Assembly (NCBI GenBank): GCA_963668535.1
Contig: OY764867.1
Coordinates: forward strand, 2,294,001 to 2,358,000
Reading direction: 5' to 3'
DNA from: F22 sp963668535
GTDB taxonomy: Bacteria; Bacteroidota; Bacteroidia; Bacteroidales; Bacteroidaceae
Length of the DNA stretch: 64,000 bases
The notes beneath the pieces were generated by a model, which made no database searches, was not told where the DNA came from, and saw only the letters and a program-made list of their open reading frames with translations. Positions 16,503-24,321 of this stretch are shown here, in pieces. Position numbers and translations under genes: made by a program. How positions within the stretch are numbered: position 1 is the first letter of the stretch; every line of letters begins with the position of its first letter.

Positions 16503-18079
16503 ATCTGTAAAATATCATTGTACGTACTTATGGTTGATTTCTCTGGCGTAGCCATGGCTTGATGGTCTGCTTGACCAAGTAGCTTTATTTGACTACTATC
16601 TACCTCTTGAGGTGATTTCTTACTCATCGTACACACCACCTCTTGTAGACGATATGCCGAAGCGACATCGTGGAGCACACACCATTTGACACCTTGTAGC
16701 AAGTCTTCTTTGGAGTAGCTTTTCAGATGTGCTATTAAGTACTTTAAGTGGCTCTTATAATAGTTGCCCAACTCTATTTTCAGGTTGGCAAGTAGTTTAT
16801 ACATAAAGTCATCCGACTGCACATAAGTCATGATTTGTTCCTCTAGCTGTGCCACTTTCTTATCCAAAGGACGCTTATGCGCTTCTTTATTGATATACTG
16901 CCCACGCTTAGAGGATATCGTATGGCGTGTCAACTCTTTGCCTGTTTGAGTAGCATACACGATCAATTCATTGTGCTGTACTAAGACATAACATTTCTGT
17001 CTTGGGTGTTTGTAAGTGCCATAAGGTAAGCTATATGTATTTGCTTTATAATGGATTACATTGGTCTTAGACACATTGTACGGCACTGGCTCTATATTAG
17101 GAGCTGTAGGCTTCCCGTAATAAGGCCTAAGTGATTTTATTTCCCGCAAGAACTCTTGAGCAGGTATCAGCTTTGTTACGGAGTGTTCTAATTGATTTCC
17201 TGTACGGTTGAGCCAGTCAATGGCTTCTTTATTGTACTGCGCTATGGTGGTAAATTCCTGTGTACGCATGAAGTTGCCTTTAACATACTTCACCACATTC
17301 TCAACCTTGCCTTTACTTTCTGGATCGTTCTTATGACAGAACTCAGGTCTAAAACCAATATCATCCACAAAACGCTTAAACTTATAGGTCAATTGATTGT
17401 CGCCATAATACTCTTTATACAAGAAGCACTTATCCTGGTCATACAGTATCGTTTCTGGTACGCCACCGAAGAACTCAAAAGCAAGTTCGTGTGCATAAAC
17501 CGATTTCTCTGTAGTGAACGGAGTATCGCTCATAAACACAAACTTATAGCGCGAACGAGAGAGTACCATAGCCATAAAGTAAATGCGCTTATGGCCATTG
17601 CTACCAGCCACTGGCACACGACGTTCACCAAAATCAACCTGTGCCTGATAACCATAAGGGGTAGCTTCAAGCTGAGTCATTATGCGATGTTGTTCATAGC
17701 CAACTTGCGCTATGCTATACTTCGCACGGATGTACTTTGTGTAGTTGTAAACCGTTTTACGCGACACACGACCTACCTCTGGGAAGTACTTACGGATATA
17801 ATCACCCACTTCTGCAGAACTTACAAAAGGATGTAAGTAAATGTATTGGTAAATCTTTTGTTCATACTTATCAAGCACACGAACATAATTGCGCTTGTAA
17901 GCTTTACTGGCCACAAATTCATTGCGACTCATACTAAGATAACGACCGACACGATGACGGTCGATACCTAAATCAAAAGCTATTTGCGTGTTTGTTTTGC
18001 CTTTTGAAGACAATTCCCTAACTTTGTCGAACATCTGGAGCTTCTTTATGCAAGAAGGGAACGATGGAGAGGTAATCAT
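16481..18079 (-). CDS. istA: IS21 family DDE transposase IstA
   Basis: Up to 532 aa; a start at the Met at 18034 (MFDKVRELSSKGKT) is also plausible because it leads directly into the HTH. An N-terminal helix-turn-helix is visible (TQIAFDLGIDRHRVGRYLS). The DDE catalytic core has Asp in QVDFGERR, Asp in ILYDQDKCF and Glu in SKGKVENVVKYVKG. It recognises the IS ends and catalyses cut and joining. No frameshift or stop interrupts the gene, and the ends match, so the element looks functional. Confidence 0.95.
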   Translation of the reverse strand: MITSPSFPSCIKKLQMFDKVRELSSKGKTNTQIAFDLGIDRHRVGRYLSMSRNEFVASKAYKRNYVRVLDKYEQKIYQYIYLHPFVSSAEVGDYIRKYFPEVGRVSRKTVYNYTKYIRAKYSIAQVGYEQHRIMTQLEATPYGYQAQVDFGERRVPVAGSNGHKRIYFMAMVLSRSRYKFVFMSDTPFTTEKSVYAHELAFEFFGGVPETILYDQDKCFLYKEYYGDNQLTYKFKRFVDDIGFRPEFCHKNDPESKGKVENVVKYVKGNFMRTQEFTTIAQYNKEAIDWLNRTGNQLEHSVTKLIPAQEFLREIKSLRPYYGKPTAPNIEPVPYNVSKTNVIHYKANTYSLPYGTYKHPRQKCYVLVQHNELIVYATQTGKELTRHTISSKRGQYINKEAHKRPLDKKVAQLEEQIMTYVQSDDFMYKLLANLKIELGNYYKSHLKYLIAHLKSYSKEDLLQGVKWCVLHDVASAYRLQEVVCTMSKKSPQEVDSSQIKLLGQADHQAMATPEKSTISTYNDILQICPTQNN

Positions 18080-18185
18080 AAATTTGTATTTTGGGTTTGG
18101 TCACACAAAGATTACCTCTTTTTTTGACACTTACCGTGGCGCTTTTACGTTACACATTTAGGGCGCTTCAAAGATACACATTACA

Positions 18186-18190
18186 GCATG
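18186..18190. repeat. IS21 target-site duplication, right copy (GCATG)
   Basis: Second GCATG directly after the right IS end. The next base, 18191, is the first base of the 66-bp palindrome. Confidence 0.85.
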
Positions 18191-18256
18191 TCGATTCAAT
18201 CGTTTGGTCCCATCGATTCAAACGTTTGAATCGATGGGACCAAACGATTGAATCGA
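18191..18256. repeat. Perfect 66-bp palindrome with no spacer
   Basis: Every base from 18191 pairs with its partner to 18256; the centre is AAACGTTT at 18220-18227. Each half contains two related words, CGATTCAATCG and CGATTCAAACG, flanking TTTGGTCCCAT. There is no T-tract. It starts directly after the IS21 target duplication. Smaller palindromes follow (AGATTCTTGAATCT near 18277, AGAATATATTCT near 18294). The function is unknown. Confidence 0.95.
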
Positions 18257-18319
18257 GGCTGGCAAAGTACGGTGCGAGATTCTTGAATCTGTAGAATATA
18301 TTCTTGCCTTTATAGAGAG

Positions 18320-18363
18320 AACAAAAAGCGAGTACATCAAAGTCTATCATTGATGTACTCGCT
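18320..18363 (-). terminator. Rho-independent terminator of the cupin/CMD gene
   Basis: A perfect 14-bp stem (AGCGAGTACATCAA at 18327-18340, TTGATGTACTCGCT at 18350-18363) with a 9-nt loop is followed on the minus strand by TTTTTG. It lies 31 bp after the stop of the gene at 18394. Confidence 0.9.
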
Positions 18364-18393
18364 ATGTTTTATTGTGTGTGTATGTACGCTGTC

Positions 18394-19659
18394 TTATTTA
18401 GTAGCTGTTTTTTCGGGAATCATCTCATTTAAGCATTTGATAGCATTGAGAGTTCTCGGATATCCTATGTATGGAAGCAATTGAGTAGTGACTTCCAGCA
18501 ATTTTTTTTTATGATTGCCTACAGCTATATTTCCTAGTATATGTCCCTTTACTTGAGGTTCACATCCCCCCAAAGAAATCAGCATGGAGTAGGTCAATAG
18601 TTCTCGCATCTGCGTAGATAATCCTGTACGAGTTTGGTAATCTCCGAAGCAATTTGCAGAGAGATAACGTTGTATATGTTTTTGATTTTCAGGTGCTGCT
18701 TCGCGCATCTTGTCTATAACATCACCAAAACATTCTTTTTGTAATGCCAATCCTTTTTCATATCTAGTCTTTGGAGATGTTGTGGATTGTGATGGCAATG
18801 GAAGGGTGACACCTGTTTTCAAAAGATAATTATTCGTGATTTCTATATAGTCCATGACGCGTGCAAGACCAACATAGGCAACAGATTGGTATAGTATTTC
18901 TTTCAACTCTACAGGAGATACGTCATTTTTAAGGGCTGCGGCCATCATTATCTTGTATTCTTCAATAGAGTGTTGAGCAATACATGAGGCAATGGTAACC
19001 ATGATGCGAGTTTTGGTATCCAGTGTCCCGTGGTTGAGTACTTCATCCATGGCGAAGTTATCAATGATTGCCTTTAGATCGGGATCTGTTGCTTCTAAAT
19101 TGGACGTATTCTTAAACCATTTTTGATTGTTGCTGGTTGCTGTATGGCTACTCTTAGGTGTGCTTGGGCATTCAGAAACAGCCTTGAGGTACTCCTTGTC
19201 ATTGACTGGTTCTAGCCAAGTATTTTTGTTGGTTTTGGGATTGCATTCGATAGCTAGGTGTGAAAACCAGCTATTTGGAGCTGCACCATGCCAATGTTCA
19301 ACGTTGGGAGCTATTTCAACGACATCTCCAGGAAGAAGAAGACGCGCTGTTTTTCCACGTTCTTGATAATATCCGATACCATCTACGGCCACCAGAATTT
19401 GTCCACCTGTATGACTGTGCCAGTTGTTTCTACATCCTGGCTCAAAGGTCACGTTTGCTATCGGACAATTTAAATCGGGGTTTGTAGCCAATCTGTTTAA
19501 GTAGGCTTGTCCAATAAAATATTTAGAGTACATTTCAGGAAGGGGTTTACCCAATCCAAAGGTACACGTTGTAGGCTTTTTAGTAGGCATATCTTGAGCT
19601 ACTGCTTGCTGTATGCCGAGCATCATAAATAATGCTACAAAAATGTATTTAAATTTCAT
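18394..19659 (-). CDS. Secreted cupin plus double carboxymuconolactone-decarboxylase-domain protein
   Basis: 421 aa with a Sec signal ending AVAQ (about residue 21). Residues about 55-140 form a cupin (GCRNNWHSHTGGQILVAVDG, RLLLPGDVVEIAPNVEHWHG) with the His/Glu-type metal-binding pattern. Two CMD/AhpD-like helical repeats follow: residues about 190-275 (TRIMVTIASCIAQHS, LKEILYQSVAYVGLARV) and about 315-415 (RELLTYSMLISLGGC, GHILGNIAVGNHKKKLLE). Each repeat keeps one Cys and a His but no CxxC pair, so AhpD-type peroxidase activity is unlikely. Cupin/CMD fusions are usually annotated as oxidoreductase or lactone-related proteins; the substrate is unknown. The gene lies 160 bp downstream of the DUF3737 gene and may share its regulator. 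Confidence 0.85.
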   Translation of the reverse strand: MKFKYIFVALFMMLGIQQAVAQDMPTKKPTTCTFGLGKPLPEMYSKYFIGQAYLNRLATNPDLNCPIANVTFEPGCRNNWHSHTGGQILVAVDGIGYYQERGKTARLLLPGDVVEIAPNVEHWHGAAPNSWFSHLAIECNPKTNKNTWLEPVNDKEYLKAVSECPSTPKSSHTATSNNQKWFKNTSNLEATDPDLKAIIDNFAMDEVLNHGTLDTKTRIMVTIASCIAQHSIEEYKIMMAAALKNDVSPVELKEILYQSVAYVGLARVMDYIEITNNYLLKTGVTLPLPSQSTTSPKTRYEKGLALQKECFGDVIDKMREAAPENQKHIQRYLSANCFGDYQTRTGLSTQMRELLTYSMLISLGGCEPQVKGHILGNIAVGNHKKKLLEVTTQLLPYIGYPRTLNAIKCLNEMIPEKTATK

Positions 19660-19715
19660 ATTACATTGTATTTTGTTAGTGATTTGTGATCAAAAGAAAG
19701 GTAGTAATAATAGAC

Positions 19716-19754
19716 AAAGAGGGTATATCAAATGTAATTTTTGACACCCTCTTT
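19716..19754 (-). terminator. Hairpin after the DUF3737 gene
   Basis: AAAGAGGGT (19716-19724) and ACCCTCTTT (19746-19754) form a 9-bp stem, with outer pairing between AAGGTA and TACCTT. The T-tract on the minus strand is short, so this is a weak terminator or a processing hairpin between DUF3737 and the cupin/CMD gene. Confidence 0.5.
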
Positions 19755-19819
19755 ACCTTCTGCAAAGTGTGGCATTGATCTCTCAGGACTACACTTCTCT
19801 CTTACTCTACCTAATACCC

Positions 19820-20704
19820 TTATTTTTTCCACATATCTATGATACAAGATGTGTCTTTATATTCATCGTCTAGGATGATTTCTCCATAACTATCGGCTGT
19901 GATTTGACCACTAATCGGATTTTTTACGCTGGTAATATTGCCTTGTATAGTGGCGTGTACGCTGCTTCTTTCAAAGGATAAATCGCAATCAGGAGCCATC
20001 GTGCAGTTTTCCATAATTAAGTTTTCCGCATAACACAAAGGTTGTGTACCAGATAGTTTACAGTTAACCAATCGTAGGTTTTTAGAATACCATCCAAGAT
20101 ACTTTCCGTTGATTTCAGAATCATAAACAGTTACATTTTCTGTGTTCCAAAAGGCATCTTTTGTATCAATTTTTGCATTTCGTATCTCCAGATTTTGGCA
20201 ATATTGAAACGAGTAGTTACCTTGATGCGTATAGCCATCTATAGTGATGTCTTTACTGTGCATGAACAAATATTCAGCATTTGATGTTGCCACATTATTT
20301 AAATGAACGTCTTGACAATGCCAAAAGCCCTCAATTGCATCGGTCAGTTGTACGTTTTTTAAGGCAAGTGAATGCATTTCACGAAAAGCTTTTGGGCTTT
20401 TAACGACCGTGTTGCTCATCTTAAGATGATCACAATACCAAAGGGCTGCTCGTGCACCTTCTGTAAATGTGCTGTCATTGATCTCAAAATTATGTACATG
20501 CCAAAAAGGGTATTTCCCTTCAAATTGGCAGTTGTTGGCGATGATATCTGCACACTCTTTCAATGCAGACTCTCCATCGTGGATAATTACATGGTCAATT
20601 TTTGTGTTTTTTTGTCCATAAAGTGGACGTTCATCACCATATTCAGTATGTGATATTTCTAGTGCTATTTTTTCTGCTTCCATTATCATTCTTTTATGCG
20701 ACAA
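19820..20704 (-). CDS. DUF3737 family right-handed beta-helix protein
   Basis: Up to 294 aa. Met codons at 20704, 20689 and 20683 are in frame; the last (MEAEKIALE) fits best because a -7-like GACCTTTG lies at 20702-20709. The protein is built from short repeating strands with aromatic turns (FWHVHNFEIND, ALWYCDHLKMSN, FWHCQDVHLNN, FMHSKDITIDG, FQYCQNLEIRN, WYSKNLRLVN), typical of a parallel beta-helix as in DUF3737 proteins. No signal peptide is visible, so it is cytoplasmic. The family function is not known; a carbohydrate-related role is often guessed from the fold. The gene lies just downstream of the AraC regulator and two copies of its probable operator. Confidence 0.85.
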   Translation of the reverse strand: MSHKRMIMEAEKIALEISHTEYGDERPLYGQKNTKIDHVIIHDGESALKECADIIANNCQFEGKYPFWHVHNFEINDSTFTEGARAALWYCDHLKMSNTVVKSPKAFREMHSLALKNVQLTDAIEGFWHCQDVHLNNVATSNAEYLFMHSKDITIDGYTHQGNYSFQYCQNLEIRNAKIDTKDAFWNTENVTVYDSEINGKYLGWYSKNLRLVNCKLSGTQPLCYAENLIMENCTMAPDCDLSFERSSVHATIQGNITSVKNPISGQITADSYGEIILDDEYKDTSCIIDMWKK

Positions 20705-20731
20705 AGGTCGGCCTTTTTTTTGGTTTTACAT

Positions 20732-20765
20732 TGCGAATATCAAACCAACATATGCGAATATCAAA
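20732..20765 (-). promoter_or_regulatory. Tandem operator-like half-sites upstream of the DUF3737 gene
   Basis: Two direct copies of TGCGAATATCAAA start at 20732 and 20753, spaced 21 bp, so they lie on the same face of the helix. The second overlaps the araC-family stop codon. On the minus strand they sit about 25-60 bp upstream of a -7-like GACCTTTG, the place where an AraC-type activator would bind. The same word occurs upstream of the regulator gene itself. Confidence 0.75.
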
Positions 20766-21669
20766 TATTTGATTTTCGGAAGTTGCTGGGAGTAAATGTA
20801 CTGTGCTTTTTAAAGAAATAATTGAATCGAGATGGTTCTGTAAAACCAAGCATATAGGAAATCTCAGAAATAGACAATGAGGTGTATTTAAGGAGTACTT
20901 TTGCTTCTTGTAAAAGACGTTGAGCAATCAGTTCTCCCGTTGTCTTACCTGTAACTGATTTAATGGATCTATTTAGATAATTGACGTGAATGTTGAGTTG
21001 ATGAGCAAAGTCGGATGGTGTGTGCAATTTGACGACTTGATGTGTGTTGTCAAGAGGGAATTGTCGTTCTAGTAGATCGACAAATAGGGTAGTTACACGT
21101 TGAAAACTAGTGGTTGATTCTGCTTCTATTGTTGCTGGAAGTTGAATTTTCATCGCGAAGTGTAGCAATTCGTAAATAAGGGTACGGATGACATCATACT
21201 TATATGGATAGTTGGAATTGATTTCGTCTTGCATGCGCTTGAAAAGAGATACGACATGTTCAGATTGAGTCATATCCAATTCAAATATATGGCTACCACC
21301 TGGCTTAAATAATGGGTATTCGGCCAGTTGTCCGAAATGACTGAAGAAATCAGCATTGAAAATACAAAAGTATCCCCCTTCAATGTTTTCAACTTTGTCC
21401 CAAGTATACGGAATTTGTGGGTTGGAGAAAACCAGTGCATGTCCATGTATGTCTATCGATTTATCTGCATAGTGTGCTGTAATTGAACTTGTGCGGATAA
21501 ATGTGATTTTATAGTAGTCTCGCTTTTTGTATGGAACGGGCTTGCTAGAGGCTGGAGCACATTCATCTATACAAAAGACATTAAAATGACCGAGGGACTG
21601 ACGTAAGTTGTTGGGCAGCCATCCCAATGTACGTTTATAAAATGTTTCTATGTTTTCAACTTCACTCAT
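20761..21669 (-). CDS. AraC-family transcriptional regulator
   Basis: 302 aa. The N-terminal part (residues about 1-170) resembles a cupin-type AraC sensing domain (ITAHYADKSIDIHGHALVFSN, IPYTW). The C-terminal 100 residues carry two HTH motifs: DFAHQLNIHVNYLNRSIKSVTGKTTGELIAQRL and SISEISYMLGFTEPSRFNYFFKKHSTFTPSNFRK. It is a soluble DNA-binding protein; the ligand is unknown. It is transcribed toward the DUF3737 and cupin/CMD genes, which are the likely targets. Copies of a 13-bp word lie upstream of this gene and upstream of DUF3737, which suggests autoregulation plus control of the neighbours. Confidence 0.93.
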   Translation of the reverse strand: MSEVENIETFYKRTLGWLPNNLRQSLGHFNVFCIDECAPASSKPVPYKKRDYYKITFIRTSSITAHYADKSIDIHGHALVFSNPQIPYTWDKVENIEGGYFCIFNADFFSHFGQLAEYPLFKPGGSHIFELDMTQSEHVVSLFKRMQDEINSNYPYKYDVIRTLIYELLHFAMKIQLPATIEAESTTSFQRVTTLFVDLLERQFPLDNTHQVVKLHTPSDFAHQLNIHVNYLNRSIKSVTGKTTGELIAQRLLQEAKVLLKYTSLSISEISYMLGFTEPSRFNYFFKKHSTFTPSNFRKSNI

Positions 21670-21735
21670 AGTATCTTATTTTCATATAATCTCGGTAAAG
21701 ATATTGGTTTTATTTAAAAGTGAATAGCTTCTTTC

Positions 21736-21779
21736 CAAAAATATTGCGAATATCAAACGTGTCGTTTGCGAAAAACTAA
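21736..21779 (-). promoter_or_regulatory. Promoter and operator-like half-sites of the AraC-family gene
   Basis: A -7 box TATTTTTG (complement of 21736-21743) is abutted upstream by TGCGAATATCAAA (21745-21757) and a weaker copy TGCGAAAAACTAA (21767-21779, 10 of 13 matching), spaced 22 bp. The first copy shares 15 identical bases, TTGCGAATATCAAAC, with the site at 20731-20745. The position between -7 and -33 suits autorepression. Confidence 0.7.
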
Positions 21780-21783
21780 AATA

Positions 21784-21819
21784 AAGCCCTACTTGATAAT
21801 ATACAATCAAGTAGGGCTT
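21784..21819 (-). terminator. Rho-independent terminator of the galactan PUL
   Basis: A perfect 14-bp stem (AAGCCCTACTTGAT / ATCAAGTAGGGCTT) with an 8-nt loop, followed on the minus strand by TATTTTAGTTTTT. It lies 52 bp after the GH2 stop. Confidence 0.85.
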
Positions 21820-21871
21820 CAATAGCTGTGTTTGTGAATGCTGTGACAGCATTAATATATCTCAGAAAGTA

Positions 21872-24304
21872 TTATTGCACATCAATAATAACGCTTGCTG
21901 ATTTGACTCCGTGAGCGGATACTGTAAAACGAAGTTTTCCAGGATGATCGCTTGAACGAACAATTGCAGTTGCTGCGCCGCTAAACAAATCCATAACTGG
22001 TTTTTGGAATGAACGCAAACTAGTTGGATCTCCATTGGCTGTTGCACAGAATGAACCAGCACCTTCAACCTTAAATTTTACAACACGCGTATCGGTTGGG
22101 ACGATATTACCATGCTTATCAGCTACTTGAACTGTGCAATAGGCTAAGTCTTCACCATTAGCTTGTAGTTGCTTACGGTTGGCTGTGATGACGAGATGAT
22201 GTGGCTTGCCTGCTGTATGAATAGTTTCTTCGGCTGCTTGCTTGCCATCTTTATCGTAGGCTACAACTCGTACTTCGCCTGGTTCATAGACCGTGTGATT
22301 CCACATAAGACGGAAACGATTGGTTGCTGTACTATCATTCTTTTCTTGTATCCCTTGACTTTTGCCATTGATAAACAATTCAGCTTTAGGGTAACTAGTG
22401 TACACAAATATTGGAGTCACTTGACCTTCTCGACCTTTCCAGTTCCAATGAGGAAGGATATGTAGAGTAGGTGACTTTTTGTTCCATACTGAACGGTACA
22501 GATAGTATCTGTCTTTAGGAATAGAAGCTAAGTCAATGATACCAAATGTAGAGCTATGACTAGGCCAAGCGTTGGTGTCGTATGGAGTAGGTTCACCTAG
22601 ATAATCAAATCCTGTCCATACAAACTGTCCAATGACATAGGCTTTGTCTTCGTCGGCTGCAAAATCAAGATCTGGAATATTAGACCAGTAGCAGCATTCG
22701 TTATCATAACTAGAACATTGATTGTCGTCGTGTAGAACTGCTTTCTGTCCTCTAAATAAAACAGGGAAATGGTAAATACCTCGAGAAGAAACTGTGGAAG
22801 CTGTTTCAGATCCAAGAATCAATTTTTGAGGTAATGTATTATAAGCTTTCTCATAATATTGAGGCTTATAATTAAACCCTGGAATATCTAAAGCTGCGGC
22901 AAATCCATTGTCAAGTACAGCACCAATTTGATCCATACCACATGTGACAGGACGAGTAGGATCAATCCGATGTACTAAGTCTTGAAGCATGTTCAATTCG
23001 GATACACCATCTGGTCCCCATTGAGAAGGTACCTCATTACCTATAGACCACATCACTACAGAAGGGTTGTTGCGGTAATGCTCTACCATATTAGTAACGT
23101 CCTTTTGAGCCCAATCTTTGAATAGCGCACCATAACCGTTGAGTGATTTAGGGCGGAAAGACCAATCATCAAAAGTTTCTACCATAAGCATGATTCCCAT
23201 TTCATCGCAAAGGGAAACCAGCTCAGGAGAAGGCATGTTATGAGCTGTACGTATGGCGTTAGCTCCCATGTCCTTAAGAAGTTGTAATCGGTATCTCAAG
23301 GCTGACTTATTGATAGCAGCACCTAGTGGACCTAAGTCGTGGTGGTTACACACTCCCTTAAATTTAGTGAGGGTACCATTTAAGAAAAATCCTTTTTCAG
23401 GTACAAATTCTAGCTTACGCACACCAAAACGAGTGGTGTACTTATCAACTTCTTGATTATCGACATATAGTCGCGTTTGCGCAGTGTACAAGTATGGACT
23501 ATCAGGTGACCATAGTTGAGGGTGGTTTATCAGAATATTCTGTTTGGCTACTTGACCATGATAGCTGTGAGGAGTACTTTGTGTAGCCACTGTTTTTCCT
23601 TGCGCATCTAGAATGGCTGTTTTAACCACGATGACTTGGCCTTTTGTAGCCCCGTCTATTTGTACATTTAGATGAACAGAGGCGTATGCTTTGGAAATGT
23701 GTGGAGTCGTGATGTATGTACCCCAAGTAGGGATGTGCACTTTATCAGTAATGACCAAGTGTACGTTGCGATATAAACCAGCACCCGCATACCAGCGCGA
23801 TTGTTTCTTGAAATTTTCTAGTTGAACTTCTAAAGTATTTTTACCAGCGTGAACAACCTTGTCTAAGGTCACATAAAATGAGTTATAGCCATAAGGCCAA
23901 TTTTTTACTTCTTGACCATTGACCAACACACGAGCATGACTCATGGCTCCATCAAAGATGAGCGTTGTACTTTTCCCTTGTGTGTCGGGTAGGGTGAAGC
24001 TTGTGCGGTAGGTACCTTTACCGATAAATGGTAGGCCTCCTGTTCGCCCTGTTTTGAGTGTCTTCTCTTTTTCTCCATTTTGTTCGACAGCAACAACTTG
24101 TAGGTCATTGTGCATATCAAATGGACCAGATATAGCCCAATCATGGGGGATCGTAACCGATTCCCATTTTGAGTTAGCTGTGACGGTGCCTTTGGTGAAA
24201 GTCCATCCTTTTTTTAGATAGATTTCTTGGCGTTCCGCATGTGAAATAAAGGGGATAGCTGCCAAAATGGCAGCTATCAACCCTATTCTAATTTTATTAT
24301 GCAT
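21872..24304 (-). CDS. GH2 family beta-galactosidase, exported
   Basis: 810 aa with a Sec signal ending SHAE (about residue 24). GH2 architecture: sugar-binding jelly roll (residues about 25-190), Ig-like domain (about 195-300), TIM barrel with acid/base Glu in MWSIGNEVPS (about residue 420) and nucleophile Glu in LGSETAS (about residue 497), then C-terminal DUF4982-like and Ig-like domains (about 620-810, ending in a Big_1-like SGAATAIVRSS fold). It probably removes terminal galactose from galacto-oligosaccharides in the periplasm. It is the last gene of the operon, 17 bp after the GH53 gene. That context, a beta-1,4-galactan PUL, is the main support for beta-galactosidase over other GH2 activities. 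Confidence 0.9.
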   Translation of the reverse strand: MHNKIRIGLIAAILAAIPFISHAERQEIYLKKGWTFTKGTVTANSKWESVTIPHDWAISGPFDMHNDLQVVAVEQNGEKEKTLKTGRTGGLPFIGKGTYRTSFTLPDTQGKSTTLIFDGAMSHARVLVNGQEVKNWPYGYNSFYVTLDKVVHAGKNTLEVQLENFKKQSRWYAGAGLYRNVHLVITDKVHIPTWGTYITTPHISKAYASVHLNVQIDGATKGQVIVVKTAILDAQGKTVATQSTPHSYHGQVAKQNILINHPQLWSPDSPYLYTAQTRLYVDNQEVDKYTTRFGVRKLEFVPEKGFFLNGTLTKFKGVCNHHDLGPLGAAINKSALRYRLQLLKDMGANAIRTAHNMPSPELVSLCDEMGIMLMVETFDDWSFRPKSLNGYGALFKDWAQKDVTNMVEHYRNNPSVVMWSIGNEVPSQWGPDGVSELNMLQDLVHRIDPTRPVTCGMDQIGAVLDNGFAAALDIPGFNYKPQYYEKAYNTLPQKLILGSETASTVSSRGIYHFPVLFRGQKAVLHDDNQCSSYDNECCYWSNIPDLDFAADEDKAYVIGQFVWTGFDYLGEPTPYDTNAWPSHSSTFGIIDLASIPKDRYYLYRSVWNKKSPTLHILPHWNWKGREGQVTPIFVYTSYPKAELFINGKSQGIQEKNDSTATNRFRLMWNHTVYEPGEVRVVAYDKDGKQAAEETIHTAGKPHHLVITANRKQLQANGEDLAYCTVQVADKHGNIVPTDTRVVKFKVEGAGSFCATANGDPTSLRSFQKPVMDLFSGAATAIVRSSDHPGKLRFTVSAHGVKSASVIIDVQ

Positions 24305-24321
24305 AAGTGAATCGTCTGGTT

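Larger units (their letters stand above)
15671..18185 (-). mobile_element. Complete IS21-family insertion sequence (2515 bp) with 5-bp target duplication
   Basis: The element carries istA and istB on the minus strand. The ends are imperfect inverted repeats in several blocks: TGTAATGTG at 15671-15679 against CACATTACA at 18177-18185; AAGCCCCTTA on the left against the complement of TAGGGCGCTT on the right; then TGTGTCACGT (from 15700) against ACGTTACACA (to 18156), and further inner GCxCCAC and GTGTCA matches. The bases outside the ends are GCATG on both sides (15666-15670 and 18186-18190), a 5-bp duplication as expected for IS21 insertion. Both genes and ends look intact, so the element may be active. 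Confidence 0.93.

Noticed and set aside
17192..17836. 214-codon open frame on the + strand
   Set aside because: It lies entirely antisense to istA, whose DDE motifs are intact, and has no recognisable domain.
18191..18256. The palindrome as a Rho-independent terminator
   Set aside because: No T-tract on either side, and a better terminator for the cupin/CMD gene exists at 18320-18363.
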